Part shown: in pieces, positions 1 to 7,176 of the stretch
How positions within the stretch are numbered: the stretch's first letter is position 1
Layout: every line of letters begins with the position of its first letter
From: Acidobacteriota bacterium
Lineage (GTDB): Bacteria; Acidobacteriota; Vicinamibacteria; Vicinamibacterales; Vicinamibacteraceae
Reading direction: 5' to 3'
DNA length: 10,948 nt
Assembly: GCA_023429845.1 (NCBI GenBank)
Contig: JAEZCY010000061.1
Location: 1 to 10,948 of the forward strand
Translations under genes and position numbers: made by a program
The notes under the pieces: generated by a model
The model's input: the letters and a program-made list of their open reading frames with translations, nothing else
Told to the model about the DNA's origin: nothing
Databases searched by the model: none

Positions 1-1
1 G

Positions 2-1504
2 GCACCGCCCGAGCCGCCGCGGGCGCGGCCGCACGTCTTCTCGGTCAGCGAACTGACGCACGCGGTCCGGCAGTCGCTCGAGCAACGGTTCGCACGGGTG
101 TGGGTCGAGGGTGAGATCGCGGACTGCACGAACAACCAGGGCCACATCTACTTCACGTTGAAGGGCGGCGGCGCACAGTTGTCCGCGGTGCTGTGGCGCA
201 CCGATGCCGCACGTCTGCGCTTCAAGCTGACGACCGGGCTGCACGTACTGGTGAAGGGCCGGGTGTCGGTGTACGTCCCGCGCGGCCGCTACCAGCTGAT
301 CGCCGACAGCATCGAGCCGAAGGGCGCCGGTGCGCTGCAACTCGCCTTCGAGCAACTGAAGAAGACCCTGCAGGCCGAGGGCCTCTTCGCTGCCACCCGG
401 AAGCGGGCGATCCCGATGCTCCCGCGCCGCATCGGCGTGGTCACCTCGCTCGACGGCGCGGCCTTGCGCGACGTCGTGCGCGTGCTGCGGACGCGCCGGG
501 CGCCGGCCGAGATCGTCATCAGCCCCACGCGGGTGCAAGGCGAGGGCGCGGCCGCCGAGATCGCGCGGGCCATCCGACGGGTGGTGCGCGTGCCGAACGT
601 GGACGTGCTCATCGTCGGGCGCGGCGGAGGATCGCTCGAGGATCTGTGGGCCTTCAACGAAGAGGTCGTCGCTCGCGCCATCGCGGCGTGCCCGGTGCCG
701 GTCATCTCTGCGGTCGGCCATGAGGTCGACACCACGATCGCCGACATGGTCGCCGACATCCGCGCCGCAACGCCGTCGCAGGCGGCCGAGATCGTCGTGC
801 GGCAGGCGAGCGAGTTCCGCGACCGCATCGCCGGCGCTCGCCGCCAGCTGCAGCTCCTCCTCCGCAGTCGCCTGGACCGGCGCCGCACGCAGCTCCTGCG
901 CATCGAGCAGCGGCCGGCCTTCGCGCGCTTTCGCGACCGGGTCCTCGATCGCGATCGCGAGTGCGGCGACCTGTTCGACCGTCTCCACACCGTTCTGCGG
1001 AGCCAGGTGCAGACACGGGGCCGTCGCGTGGACGACCTCGCGCACCGCCTCGACGACCAGCATCCGCAGCGGCAGCTGACAACGAGGCTGCGACGGGTCG
1101 TGCAACTCGACGAACGGCTGCAGGCGAGCATGCAGGCCGATCGCGCCGACGCGCGCTCGTCGCTGCAGGCGCTGCGAGACCGCCTCGCGCGCCTCTCGCT
1201 CGAGGGGCGGGTCGCGCAGGCGGGTCGTCGCGTGGACCAGCAGCTCGCCCGCGCGCTGTCGGCACTGACCACGGCCCGCCACGCGCGGGATCGACAGCTC
1301 TCGTCGCTCACCGCGCAGCTCGATGCGCTGAGCCCGCTGCGCACGCTCGCCCGCGGCTACGCGATCTGCTGGGACCCGCCCGGGACGGGTGTGGTGCGCA
1401 GCATCGCCGCGGTGGCCCCGGGCGATCACGTGCACGTGCAGCTGGCCGACGGCATCCTGCGCTGCGAGGTCGAACGCAGCGACCCCGAGTCACGACGTCC
1501 ATGA
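2..1504 (+). CDS. xseA: Exodeoxyribonuclease VII large subunit, 5' end cut by window edge
   Basis: This is the nuclease subunit of exonuclease VII, which degrades single-stranded DNA from both ends into oligonucleotides together with several XseB copies. About 500 residues are visible, compared with 456 in E. coli XseA. The frame is open to the window edge, and the family's N-terminal start (FSVSELTHAVRQSLE) lies at about positions 38-82, so the true start should be only a few codons upstream. A first in-window GTG at 98 would delete conserved N-terminal residues and is not the start. An N-terminal OB-fold (to about position 400) is followed by the catalytic domain, with GRGGGSLEDLW at 617-649 and GHEVDTTIAD then ATPSQAAE at 716-790. 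A long Arg/Leu-rich helical region follows, as in the family. The TGA stop overlaps the xseB start (ATGA, 1501-1504). Family identity is secure; the missing start is the only gap. Confidence 0.96.
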   Translation, partial: APPEPPRARPHVFSVSELTHAVRQSLEQRFARVWVEGEIADCTNNQGHIYFTLKGGGAQLSAVLWRTDAARLRFKLTTGLHVLVKGRVSVYVPRGRYQLIADSIEPKGAGALQLAFEQLKKTLQAEGLFAATRKRAIPMLPRRIGVVTSLDGAALRDVVRVLRTRRAPAEIVISPTRVQGEGAAAEIARAIRRVVRVPNVDVLIVGRGGGSLEDLWAFNEEVVARAIAACPVPVISAVGHEVDTTIADMVADIRAATPSQAAEIVVRQASEFRDRIAGARRQLQLLLRSRLDRRRTQLLRIEQRPAFARFRDRVLDRDRECGDLFDRLHTVLRSQVQTRGRRVDDLAHRLDDQHPQRQLTTRLRRVVQLDERLQASMQADRADARSSLQALRDRLARLSLEGRVAQAGRRVDQQLARALSALTTARHARDRQLSSLTAQLDALSPLRTLARGYAICWDPPGTGVVRSIAAVAPGDHVHVQLADGILRCEVERSDPESRRP

Positions 1505-1755
1505 CCGAACCCACAGACTTCGAACAGGCGATCACCGAACTGGATCAGATCGTCCGCACCCTCGAGCAGGGCGACCTGCCGCTCGAGCAGTCGCTCGCCT
1601 TGTTCGAGCGCGGCGTCAGGCTCTCGCGTTTCTGCCACGACCGCCTGGAAGATGCCGAGAAGCGGATCCAGGTACTCACGCAGAGCGGCGGTTTGCGTGA
1701 CGAGACCGCGGCCTTCGAGAAGGACCTCGCTCCACGCCCGTCGGAACGCGGATGA
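1501..1755 (+). CDS. xseB: Exodeoxyribonuclease VII small subunit
   Basis: This is the 84-residue small subunit that binds the helical arm of XseA to form active exonuclease VII in the cytoplasm. The typical XseB pattern is clear: FEQAITELDQIVRTLEQGDL at residues 7-26, then the leucine-rich helix PLEQSLALFERGVRL at 27-41 and a second helix ending in AEKRIQVL. Length is normal for the family (about 80). The ATG at 1501 overlaps the xseA stop, and no Shine-Dalgarno is visible, so initiation probably depends on ribosomes finishing xseA. The stop overlaps the ispA start (ATGA, 1752-1755). A longer reading of the same frame from 961 only adds an out-of-frame shadow of xseA. The xseA-xseB-ispA order is common in bacteria and supports the call. 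Confidence 0.95.
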   Translation: MTEPTDFEQAITELDQIVRTLEQGDLPLEQSLALFERGVRLSRFCHDRLEDAEKRIQVLTQSGGLRDETAAFEKDLAPRPSERG

Positions 1756-2681
1756 GCACAGCAGCCTTCGAGGAGTTCGCCAACGGCTGTCGTCGCGATC
1801 TCGAGCGTGCGCTCGGGGAGTGGCTGCCCGCCCCGCCCGAGTCGCCGGGTCGCCTGCACGAGGCGATGCAGTACAGCTTGCTGGCCCGTGGCAAGCGCAT
1901 GAGGCCAGTCCTCGTGCTCGCCGCCGCCGACGCGGTGGGCCTCGGGCACCCCGACGCCAGGCGATTGGCGCTGCCAGCCGCCTGCGCGCTCGAGATGATC
2001 CACACGTACACGCTCGTGCACGACGACCTGCCGGCGATGGACGACGACACGCTCCGACGCGGACGGCCGACGGCCCACGTCGTCTACGGCGAGGCGCTGG
2101 CCATCCTGTCGGGCGACGGTCTCCTCACGGAGGCGTTCGCTCTGCTCGCGCGCGAGCCGGATGTCGACGCGCCCGCCGTGGCGCTGCGCAAGCTCCAGAC
2201 CATTGCGCTGATTGCACGGTCGGCCGGCGCGTGGGGCATGGTCGGCGGGCAGGTGCTCGACCTGCAATGGGAGGGTGCGCCTCGCCAGGCGCATCTGGAC
2301 GACGACCTTGCGCGCCTGCAGGACGTGCACGCGCGCAAGACTGGTGCGCTGCTGCGCGCTGCCGTCGGGGCCGGCGCCATCATGGGTGGCGGCACGCCGG
2401 ACCAGATTGCGGCCGCCGACGCATACGGCACCGAACTCGGTCTCTGCTTCCAGATCATCGACGACGTGCTCGACGTCGAAGGCACGGCAGCCGAACTCGG
2501 CAAGCAGCCGGGCAAGGACGAAGCAGCCGGCAAGCTCACCTATCCGGCGCTGTTCGGCGTCGAGGGCAGCCGCGAGCGGGCGCGCGCATGCGCCGACCGT
2601 GGGCACGCTGCGCTCTCGCGGGCCGGGCTCTCGGGCCATCTGCCGGCCATCCTCGACTGGGCCCTGACCCGCCGCCAGTGA
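1752..2681 (+). CDS. ispA: Farnesyl diphosphate synthase (short-chain polyprenyl synthetase)
   Basis: It condenses dimethylallyl and geranyl diphosphate with isopentenyl diphosphate, giving farnesyl diphosphate for undecaprenyl phosphate, quinone side chains and other isoprenoids. The 309 residues show the family landmarks: GKRMRP at 47-52, the first Asp-rich motif DDLPAMD at 91-97 followed by DDTLRRGRPT, KTG at 196-198, the second Asp-rich motif DDVLD at 237-241 preceded by FQ, and the C-terminal GKDEAAGKLTYP at 254-265. The first motif is the DDx4D form of bacterial FPP synthases. A Tyr at residue 86, five before the motif, matches E. coli IspA and favours a C15 product, although C20 cannot be excluded from sequence alone. 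The ATG overlaps the xseB stop and the TGA overlaps the tlyA GTG. dxs, which often sits between ispA and tlyA, is absent here. Confidence 0.93.
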   Translation: MSTAAFEEFANGCRRDLERALGEWLPAPPESPGRLHEAMQYSLLARGKRMRPVLVLAAADAVGLGHPDARRLALPAACALEMIHTYTLVHDDLPAMDDDTLRRGRPTAHVVYGEALAILSGDGLLTEAFALLAREPDVDAPAVALRKLQTIALIARSAGAWGMVGGQVLDLQWEGAPRQAHLDDDLARLQDVHARKTGALLRAAVGAGAIMGGGTPDQIAAADAYGTELGLCFQIIDDVLDVEGTAAELGKQPGKDEAAGKLTYPALFGVEGSRERARACADRGHAALSRAGLSGHLPAILDWALTRRQ

Positions 2682-3442
2682 CCACCGCACGCCAGCCGCG
2701 CATCCGGCTCGACACCCTGCTCGTCCAGCGGGGGCTCGCGCCGTCGAGGGAGCGCGCGCGCGCGCTGGTCCTGGCGGGCCACGTCGTGCTCCCCGGGGCC
2801 CCGAGTACGCCGAAGCCGGGGCAGCTCGTTCGGGTTGACGCCGAGGTGCGCCTGCGCCAACCCGATCATCCCTACGTCGGTCGCGGCGCGTTGAAGCTCG
2901 TACACGCGCTCGACACGTTCGCGATTGCGGTGGACGGCCGGGACGCACTCGACATCGGCGCCTCGACCGGCGGCTTCACCGACGTGCTGCTCCGTCGCGG
3001 CGCGCGGCACGTCGTGGCGGTGGACGTCGGGCACAATCAGATGGACTGGCGGCTGCGCTCCGATCCACGCGTCAGCTGCCTCGAACGTATCAACGCCCGG
3101 CACCTGTCACCGGCCGATCTCCCGGACGCGCACCAGGCGTTCGACATCGTCACGGCCGACGTCTCCTTCATCTCGCTGCGGTACATTCTCCCGGTGGTGC
3201 CCCCACTCCTGCGGCCCGGCGCCGACGTGGTCGTGCTCGTGAAGCCGCAGTTCGAGGCCGGGCGCGAGGAGGTCGGCAAGCACGGCATCGTGCGGGACGA
3301 GGCGGTGCGGGAGCGCGTGCTGGCGGAAGTGATCGCCGCCGCCGCAGCGGTCGCCCTGGAGGTGCGGGGCCACGTCGCCTCGCCCATCGAAGGCATGGAA
3401 GGCAATCTCGAGTGGCTCGCCCACTTCAGGAGTCGCGAATGA
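2678..3442 (+). CDS. tlyA: TlyA-type rRNA (cytidine-2'-O)-methyltransferase
   Basis: This 254-residue protein has an N-terminal S4 RNA-binding domain (about residues 8-67, starting RLDTLLVQRGLAPSRERA) and a C-terminal FtsJ/RrmJ-like methyltransferase domain. The SAM-binding loop is DIGASTGGFTD at 92-102. The four residues matching the K-D-K-E set used by 2'-O-methyltransferases appear as K73, D161, K189 and E245. Characterised TlyA proteins methylate 16S and/or 23S rRNA cytidines and set capreomycin susceptibility; which rRNA is modified here cannot be read from sequence. GTG at 2678 is the start: it overlaps the ispA stop as GTGA and puts the S4 domain at the N-terminus, whereas the longer upstream frame is a shadow of ispA. 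The stop overlaps the nadK ATG. A 14-base GC dinucleotide tract lies in the S4-domain coding region (2752-2765). Confidence 0.93.
   Translation: MTTARQPRIRLDTLLVQRGLAPSRERARALVLAGHVVLPGAPSTPKPGQLVRVDAEVRLRQPDHPYVGRGALKLVHALDTFAIAVDGRDALDIGASTGGFTDVLLRRGARHVVAVDVGHNQMDWRLRSDPRVSCLERINARHLSPADLPDAHQAFDIVTADVSFISLRYILPVVPPLLRPGADVVVLVKPQFEAGREEVGKHGIVRDEAVRERVLAEVIAAAAAVALEVRGHVASPIEGMEGNLEWLAHFRSRE
3428..3432 (+). promoter_or_regulatory. Ribosome binding site for nadK
   Basis: AGGAG lies six bases before the ATG at 3439 and inside the last codons of tlyA. It decides the start: a longer frame opens at 3412 but has no such site and would add nine residues not seen in the family. It is the only gene of the upstream operon with a clear Shine-Dalgarno sequence, so nadK can probably initiate independently as well as by coupling. 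Confidence 0.7.
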
Positions 3443-4335
3443 GTGTCCCCATCCGTCGCGTCGGCATCGTCGCCAAGCCCGGGCTCACCGAGGCGGCGGA
3501 CCTGCTGGTCGCGATCGGTACGTGGCTGACCACGCGCGGCATCGAGCCGTGTTACGAGATCGAGACGGCGGCGCTGGCGGCCGCGCCCCTGGCGGGCGGG
3601 ACGTGTGACGCCGCGTCGCTTGGCGCCGACGTGCAATTGCTGCTCGTGCTCGGTGGCGACGGCACGCTGCTCGGCACGGCCGGGCGCCTGGCGGCGGGCA
3701 GCTACGACGTGCCGGTGCTGGCGGTGAACTTCGGGAGCCTCGGCTTCCTCACCGAGGTCCGGGTCACGGAGATCTACGACGCGCTCGAACAGGCACTCGC
3801 CGGCAACGCCGAGGAGGAGCGGCGCCTGATGCTCGACGCCGCCGTCCGTCGCGCAACCGGGGCGATCACGCACTACCTGGCGCTCAACGACGTGGTGATC
3901 ACCAAGGGCGCGCTCTCCCGGATGATCGACCTGGCAGCCTATGCCGACGGGTTGCTCATCGCGCACTTCAAGGCCGACGGCCTCATCGTCGCCTCGCCCA
4001 CCGGGTCCACGGCGTACAACCTCTCGGCAGGCGGCCCGATCGTCCACCCGGGCGTGGACGCCGTGGTGCTGACGCCGATCGCCCCCCACACGTTGACCAA
4101 CCGTCCCGTGGTGCTGCCGGCCACCGCGTCGCTGGAGATTCGTGCCGTGTCACAGGATGCCAGCGACGCCCGTGAGGAGACCTACGTCACCTTCGACGGG
4201 CAGACGGGCGACATCCTCGGCGCCGGAGACAGCGTGGCCATCCGGCGCGCACACTACGTGCTGCGCCTGCTCAAGCCGGTCTCGCGCGGCTACTTCGAAG
4301 TGCTGCGCAAGAAGCTGCGCTGGGCCGAGCGGTAG
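3439..4335 (+). CDS. nadK: NAD kinase
   Basis: It phosphorylates NAD to NADP using ATP or polyphosphate and sets the cell's NADP(H) pool. The 298-residue protein carries all family motifs: GGDG at 72-75 within LLLVLGGDGTLLGTA, NFGSLGFLTE at 97-106, LNDVVITKG at 149-157, the substrate loop DGLIVASPTGSTAYNLSAGG spanning 180-199, then LTPIAPHTLTNRPVVLP and FDGQTG near 252-257. Length is normal. The ATG overlaps the tlyA stop and has its own AGGAG. In many bacteria nadK is followed by recN; here the operon ends and mltG converges from the other strand after 25 bases (4336-4360), with no intrinsic terminator visible. Confidence 0.96.
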   Translation: MSVPIRRVGIVAKPGLTEAADLLVAIGTWLTTRGIEPCYEIETAALAAAPLAGGTCDAASLGADVQLLLVLGGDGTLLGTAGRLAAGSYDVPVLAVNFGSLGFLTEVRVTEIYDALEQALAGNAEEERRLMLDAAVRRATGAITHYLALNDVVITKGALSRMIDLAAYADGLLIAHFKADGLIVASPTGSTAYNLSAGGPIVHPGVDAVVLTPIAPHTLTNRPVVLPATASLEIRAVSQDASDAREETYVTFDGQTGDILGAGDSVAIRRAHYVLRLLKPVSRGYFEVLRKKLRWAER

Positions 4336-4360
4336 AGGGCGGGAAGCTGGCAATCGCGGG

Positions 4361-5380
4361 CTACTTTCGGTTCCTGAAGAACTCCACCTGCCACTGCTGC
4401 ACGTTCCGGTTGTGCTCGGGCAGCGTCCGCGCGAACACGTGCGAGCCGTCGTTGCGGCTCACGAAATACAGGTAGTCCACATCGGCGGGAGCAATGGCGG
4501 CCTCGATCGCCGCCTTGCCGGGCGACGCGATCGGTCCTGGCGGCAGGCCCGGGTAGCGATACGTGTTGTACGGCGAGTCGAACTGGAGGTCTGCCCTCGT
4601 GATGTTGCCGTCCCACCGGCCGGCGAGCTTCAGCGCGTAGATGACGGTGGGGTCGGCCTGCATGGGCATGCCGATGCGCAGACGGTTGTGGTACACGGCC
4701 GCGACGATCGGCCGCTCGTCGCCGCGTGCAGTTTGCTTCTCGACGAGCGCGGCGAGCGACATCAGCTGCCGTACGGTGAGCCCGGTGGCCTTGGCGCGCG
4801 ACTGCAAGTCCTCGTCGAACACGGAGATGAACCGGCGGACCATGCGATCCACCAACGCGGGCGCCGCAAGCGTCCGCGGCAGGTGGTACGTGTCCGGGAA
4901 GAGATAGCCCTCGAGCGAGTCGGCCTCCGGATCGATCGCCTTGATGGCGTCCGGCACCCGCGCCGCCGCGACGAACGCCGAGGCGCTGCCGAGGCCGGAT
5001 TGCTCGAAGAGCTTCGCCATCTCCTCGGCGGTCAGCCCCTCCGGAAATGTCAGCGGGACCAGATACACGTCGCCCCGAGCCAGGCGGTCGATCACCGTGC
5101 CCGGTGAGGCTGGCTCGCTGAAGCGATACTCGCCTGCCTTGAGCGAGCGCCCGCCGGCGTGCCAGCGGACCGCGAGGCGGAACGTCAGCTCATCGCGGAT
5201 CACCCCGGCGGCGACCAGCCGACGGCCGATACCGGCGGTGCTCTCCCCGTTCGGAATCTCGACGAACGTCTCGCCAGTGAACGCCGCATGCGGCGCGGCG
5301 ACCCGACGGGTCACCCAGATGCCGGCGCCCACGACGCATGCCAGGACCAGGACGAGGCAGAGCAACAACAGGCGTTTCAC
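4361..5380 (-). CDS. mltG: Endolytic murein transglycosylase MltG (YceG-like)
   Basis: This inner-membrane lytic transglycosylase cleaves nascent glycan strands and is thought to set strand length or terminate polymerisation. The 339-residue product starts with a basic residue pair and one membrane segment (residues 4-23, leucine- and valine-rich), followed by a periplasmic LysM-like region and the YceG catalytic domain. The catalytic Glu is E214 in LAALVEKQTARGDERP. VYHNRLRIGMPMQADPTVIY (229-248) and YNTYRYPGLPPGPIASPG (271-288) are classic family blocks. The common EKET reads EKQT here, leaving the catalytic Glu intact. GTG at 5380 is preferred over a start 30 codons upstream because it places the membrane anchor at the N-terminus, overlaps the ruvX stop as GTGA, and has an AGAAGGA ten bases upstream (5391-5397). 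The ruvX-mltG pairing is frequent in bacteria. Confidence 0.94.
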   Translation of the reverse strand: MKRLLLLCLVLVLACVVGAGIWVTRRVAAPHAAFTGETFVEIPNGESTAGIGRRLVAAGVIRDELTFRLAVRWHAGGRSLKAGEYRFSEPASPGTVIDRLARGDVYLVPLTFPEGLTAEEMAKLFEQSGLGSASAFVAAARVPDAIKAIDPEADSLEGYLFPDTYHLPRTLAAPALVDRMVRRFISVFDEDLQSRAKATGLTVRQLMSLAALVEKQTARGDERPIVAAVYHNRLRIGMPMQADPTVIYALKLAGRWDGNITRADLQFDSPYNTYRYPGLPPGPIASPGKAAIEAAIAPADVDYLYFVSRNDGSHVFARTLPEHNRNVQQWQVEFFRNRK

Positions 5381-5817
5381 GCGGTAGGTGTCCTTCTCTG
5401 GGAATCCAGGTACTCCTGCAGGAGCACCGCGGCGGCGGCCGCATCGAGGCGTTCCTTGCGCTTGCGCCAATCGCGCTCGCGCACCGCGAGCAACGCCTCG
5501 GCTTCCACGCTCGTCAACCGTTCGTCGAGGGGAATCACGGGCACCGCGATGCGGCGTGAGAGCCTGGCCACGAAGTCGAGCGCGGCGCTGGTGAACTCGG
5601 TCGGCCCGCCGTCGAGCCGGTGGGGCACGCCCACGAGGATCGCGGTGAGTGGCTCATCCTCGGACTGGTGGCGGGTCACGATGTCGAGCAGCGCGGCCCA
5701 CTGCGCCTTCAGTGACATCCCGCGCACCACCTCGAGCGGGCGAGCCAGCGTGCCGGACGCGTCGCTGATGGCCACGCCGGTTCGCCGGACACCGAGGTCG
5801 AACGCCAACACCTTCAC
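5377..5817 (-). CDS. ruvX: Putative pre-16S rRNA nuclease, YqgF/RuvX family (RNase H fold)
   Basis: YqgF in E. coli trims the 5' end of pre-16S rRNA. The family is also annotated as a Holliday junction resolvase (RuvX), so the exact role here is inherited from the family. The 146 residues show the RNase H-like fold signatures: FDLGVRRTGVAISD at 6-19 with the first acidic residue D7, LVGVPHRLDG at 61-70, PLDERLTSVEAE at 96-107, and a C-terminal KERLDAAAAAVLLQEYLD helix with D125. Length is typical. The start is a GTG; no Shine-Dalgarno is visible and a weak -10-like TACCCT (minus strand, 5829-5824) lies six bases before it, so the message may be leaderless. It is the first gene of the ruvX-mltG operon and is divergent from the EnvC-like gene. 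Confidence 0.92.
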   Translation of the reverse strand: MKVLAFDLGVRRTGVAISDASGTLARPLEVVRGMSLKAQWAALLDIVTRHQSEDEPLTAILVGVPHRLDGGPTEFTSAALDFVARLSRRIAVPVIPLDERLTSVEAEALLAVRERDWRKRKERLDAAAAAVLLQEYLDSQRRTPTA

Positions 5818-5870
5818 GGGGGTAGGGTAACAGCGGTGGGGACGCCGGCTGTCGCGCCGATACTACAGGT
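5818..5870. promoter_or_regulatory. Divergent promoter region between ruvX and envC-like gene
   Basis: These 53 bases must hold the promoters for both directions unless they lie within the genes. Towards the EnvC-like gene there is GATACT (5859-5864, four of six bases of the -10 consensus) six bases before the GTG. Towards ruvX there is TACCCT (minus strand, 5829-5824; three of six) six bases before its GTG. No convincing -35 and no Shine-Dalgarno is seen for either gene. The placement is what leaderless transcripts would show. Both -10 calls are weak. Confidence 0.3.
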
Positions 5871-7067
5871 GTGCTGTCGCTGCCGCTCGTCATCGCCCTC
5901 GTCGCGACGCAGCTACCCGCGTTGCAGCAGCCGTCGCCCGATGCCCCTCCGGAAGGCACGTCCTCTCCGGCAGCACTCGTCAAGGCGGCAGAAGCCGCGA
6001 GGGCGCAGCAGGCCACAAAGGAGCGGATCGCCGCGCTGACGCGCGAGGCTCAGGCGCTGAAGCGCGAGTCGGCGTCGGTGCTCGACCAGTTGCGCGCCCT
6101 TGACGTGGAGCGCGACCTGCAGCGGGCGCGAGAGCGCCAGGCCCGCCTCACCGGCGCGGCATTGGAGGCCGACCTGGCGGAGCTCGCCTCGCGTCGCGAG
6201 CACCTGCAGGCCACCCTCGACCGCGAGCGGCCCGCGGTCGCGGCACGGCTCGAACGGCTGCAGCGTCTGGGTCGCGTCGGCTACGCCCGTATCGCCTGGA
6301 ACGCCCGCAGCGCCCGCGATGTCGGCCGCGCGTCGCGACTCATGAGCTACCTCGCCAAAGACGACGGCCGCCGCCTTTCCGCATATCGCGACACGGCGGA
6401 GGCCCTGACCGAGACACGCACACGCCTCGACGTCGGCCGGGCCGAGGCGCGGGCGCTCGAGACCGAGGCGCGTGGACGTCGCGCCGCTGCCGACGCGGCC
6501 TACGCGCGCAAACGGGAACTGCTGGCCGAACTGCAGCAGGAGACCGGTCGTCGCGAACAGTGGCTCGCCGAACTCGTCGCCGCGCGCGGGCGCCTCGATG
6601 CCACGATGAACGACCGGGCGGCCGCAGCCGCGCCGACCGCTGCCGTTCCGGCGCTGCGGGTCCCCATCCAGTCGCGACGCCGCGAACTGCCCTGGCCGAT
6701 GGAGGGCGCCGTCGCCCAGAGATTCGGCCGCCACCGCGATGCACGCTTCGGCACGGCCACCATCAGCAACGGGATCGCCATCGCCGCGCCGGGCGGGACG
6801 TCGGTCCGGGCCATCCACCCCGGGACCGTCGTGTTCGCGGGGCCCTTCACCGGCTTTGGCCAGCTCGTCATCGTCGATCACGGGCAGCAGGCGTTCTCGC
6901 TGTACGGCTATCTGTCAGCGATCCGCGTCCAACGAGGCACGTCGATCGGCGCAGGGGGCGTGGTCGGCGACGTCGGCGATGCCCCGGACGGCGAGTCGTC
7001 GCTCTACCTGGAACTGCGCGTCGACGGTCGTCCGGTCGATCCCCTACAATGGCTGAAACGACCGTAG
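5871..7067 (+). CDS. envC: EnvC-like murein hydrolase activator (coiled coil plus degenerate LytM/M23 domain)
   Basis: EnvC proteins bind FtsEX and switch on cell-wall amidases during division; they do not cut peptidoglycan themselves. This 398-residue protein has a hydrophobic signal-like segment (2-18), a long Ala/Arg/Glu/Leu-rich coiled coil (about 35-250), and a C-terminal LytM/M23 domain (about 275-396). The zinc ligands of active M23 peptidases are gone: the HxxxD position reads N300-A303, the third His position is Y347 (in SLYGYL), and HxH is S377 and Y379 (in SLYLEL). The SLYGY and SLYxE patterns match E. coli EnvC, so loss of catalysis is a family trait. The GTG at 5871 is the only reasonable start because an in-frame TAG lies at 5823 with no start codon between. 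The n-region has no Lys or Arg, which is unusual for an export signal. No FtsEX or amidase is in the window. Confidence 0.85.
   Translation: MLSLPLVIALVATQLPALQQPSPDAPPEGTSSPAALVKAAEAARAQQATKERIAALTREAQALKRESASVLDQLRALDVERDLQRARERQARLTGAALEADLAELASRREHLQATLDRERPAVAARLERLQRLGRVGYARIAWNARSARDVGRASRLMSYLAKDDGRRLSAYRDTAEALTETRTRLDVGRAEARALETEARGRRAAADAAYARKRELLAELQQETGRREQWLAELVAARGRLDATMNDRAAAAAPTAAVPALRVPIQSRRRELPWPMEGAVAQRFGRHRDARFGTATISNGIAIAAPGGTSVRAIHPGTVVFAGPFTGFGQLVIVDHGQQAFSLYGYLSAIRVQRGTSIGAGGVVGDVGDAPDGESSLYLELRVDGRPVDPLQWLKRP
7021..7050 (+). promoter_or_regulatory. Possible promoter for the S41 homologue, inside the end of envC
   Basis: TCGACG (7021-7026) and TACAAT (7045-7050) lie 18 bases apart. 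They match the sigma-70-type -35 in four of six positions and the -10 in five of six. Transcription would start near 7057, giving a leader of about 120 bases that contains the hairpin at 7067-7101. The hexamers overlap the last codons of the EnvC-like gene, so chance coding matches are possible. Confidence 0.35.
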
Positions 7068-7101
7068 GAGGCCGACCTTCATCGGTGGGCCGTCGGCCTT
7101 C
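7067..7101 (+). repeat. Ten-base-pair hairpin between envC-like gene and S41 homologue
   Basis: AGGCCGAC (7069-7076) is perfectly complementary to GTCGGCCT (7092-7099). The stem extends outward by a G-U and a G-C pair to ten pairs with a 15-base loop, and its first base is the last base of the envC stop codon. A short alternative pairing, GGCC-GTC-GGCC, is possible within the 3' half. No run of U follows, so it is not a standard intrinsic terminator. It may be an attenuator, an mRNA-stability element or a protein-binding site. Confidence 0.5.
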
Positions 7102-7176
7102 GAGGGACCGCACGATACGGGGTGGCAGCAACGCGCTCGACATTCCCGCATTGGGCATTCATTACTGCATCCGCCA

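Noticed and set aside
946..962. Palindromic CGATCGCGATCG run in xseA as a regulatory or HIP1-like site
   Set aside because: It encodes Asp-Arg repeats within the coding frame and is explained by codon use; a single occurrence is not evidence for an iterated genomic element.
289..1344. 351-codon minus-strand frame opposite xseA
   Set aside because: Ser/Arg-rich translation typical of antisense GC-rich coding DNA; xseA motifs are complete on the plus strand.
1545..2948. 467-codon minus-strand open frame opposite xseB, ispA and tlyA
   Set aside because: It spans three well-supported plus-strand genes and shows no family motif; antisense shadow from base composition.
4336..4360. Intrinsic terminator between convergent nadK and mltG
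   Set aside because: Only 25 bases are available and I see no stem followed by a U run. Likewise none of the hairpins elsewhere in the window has a U tract.
4142..5107. 321-codon plus-strand frame opposite mltG
   Set aside because: It is a shadow of nadK's end and of antisense mltG; mltG family motifs on the minus strand are decisive.
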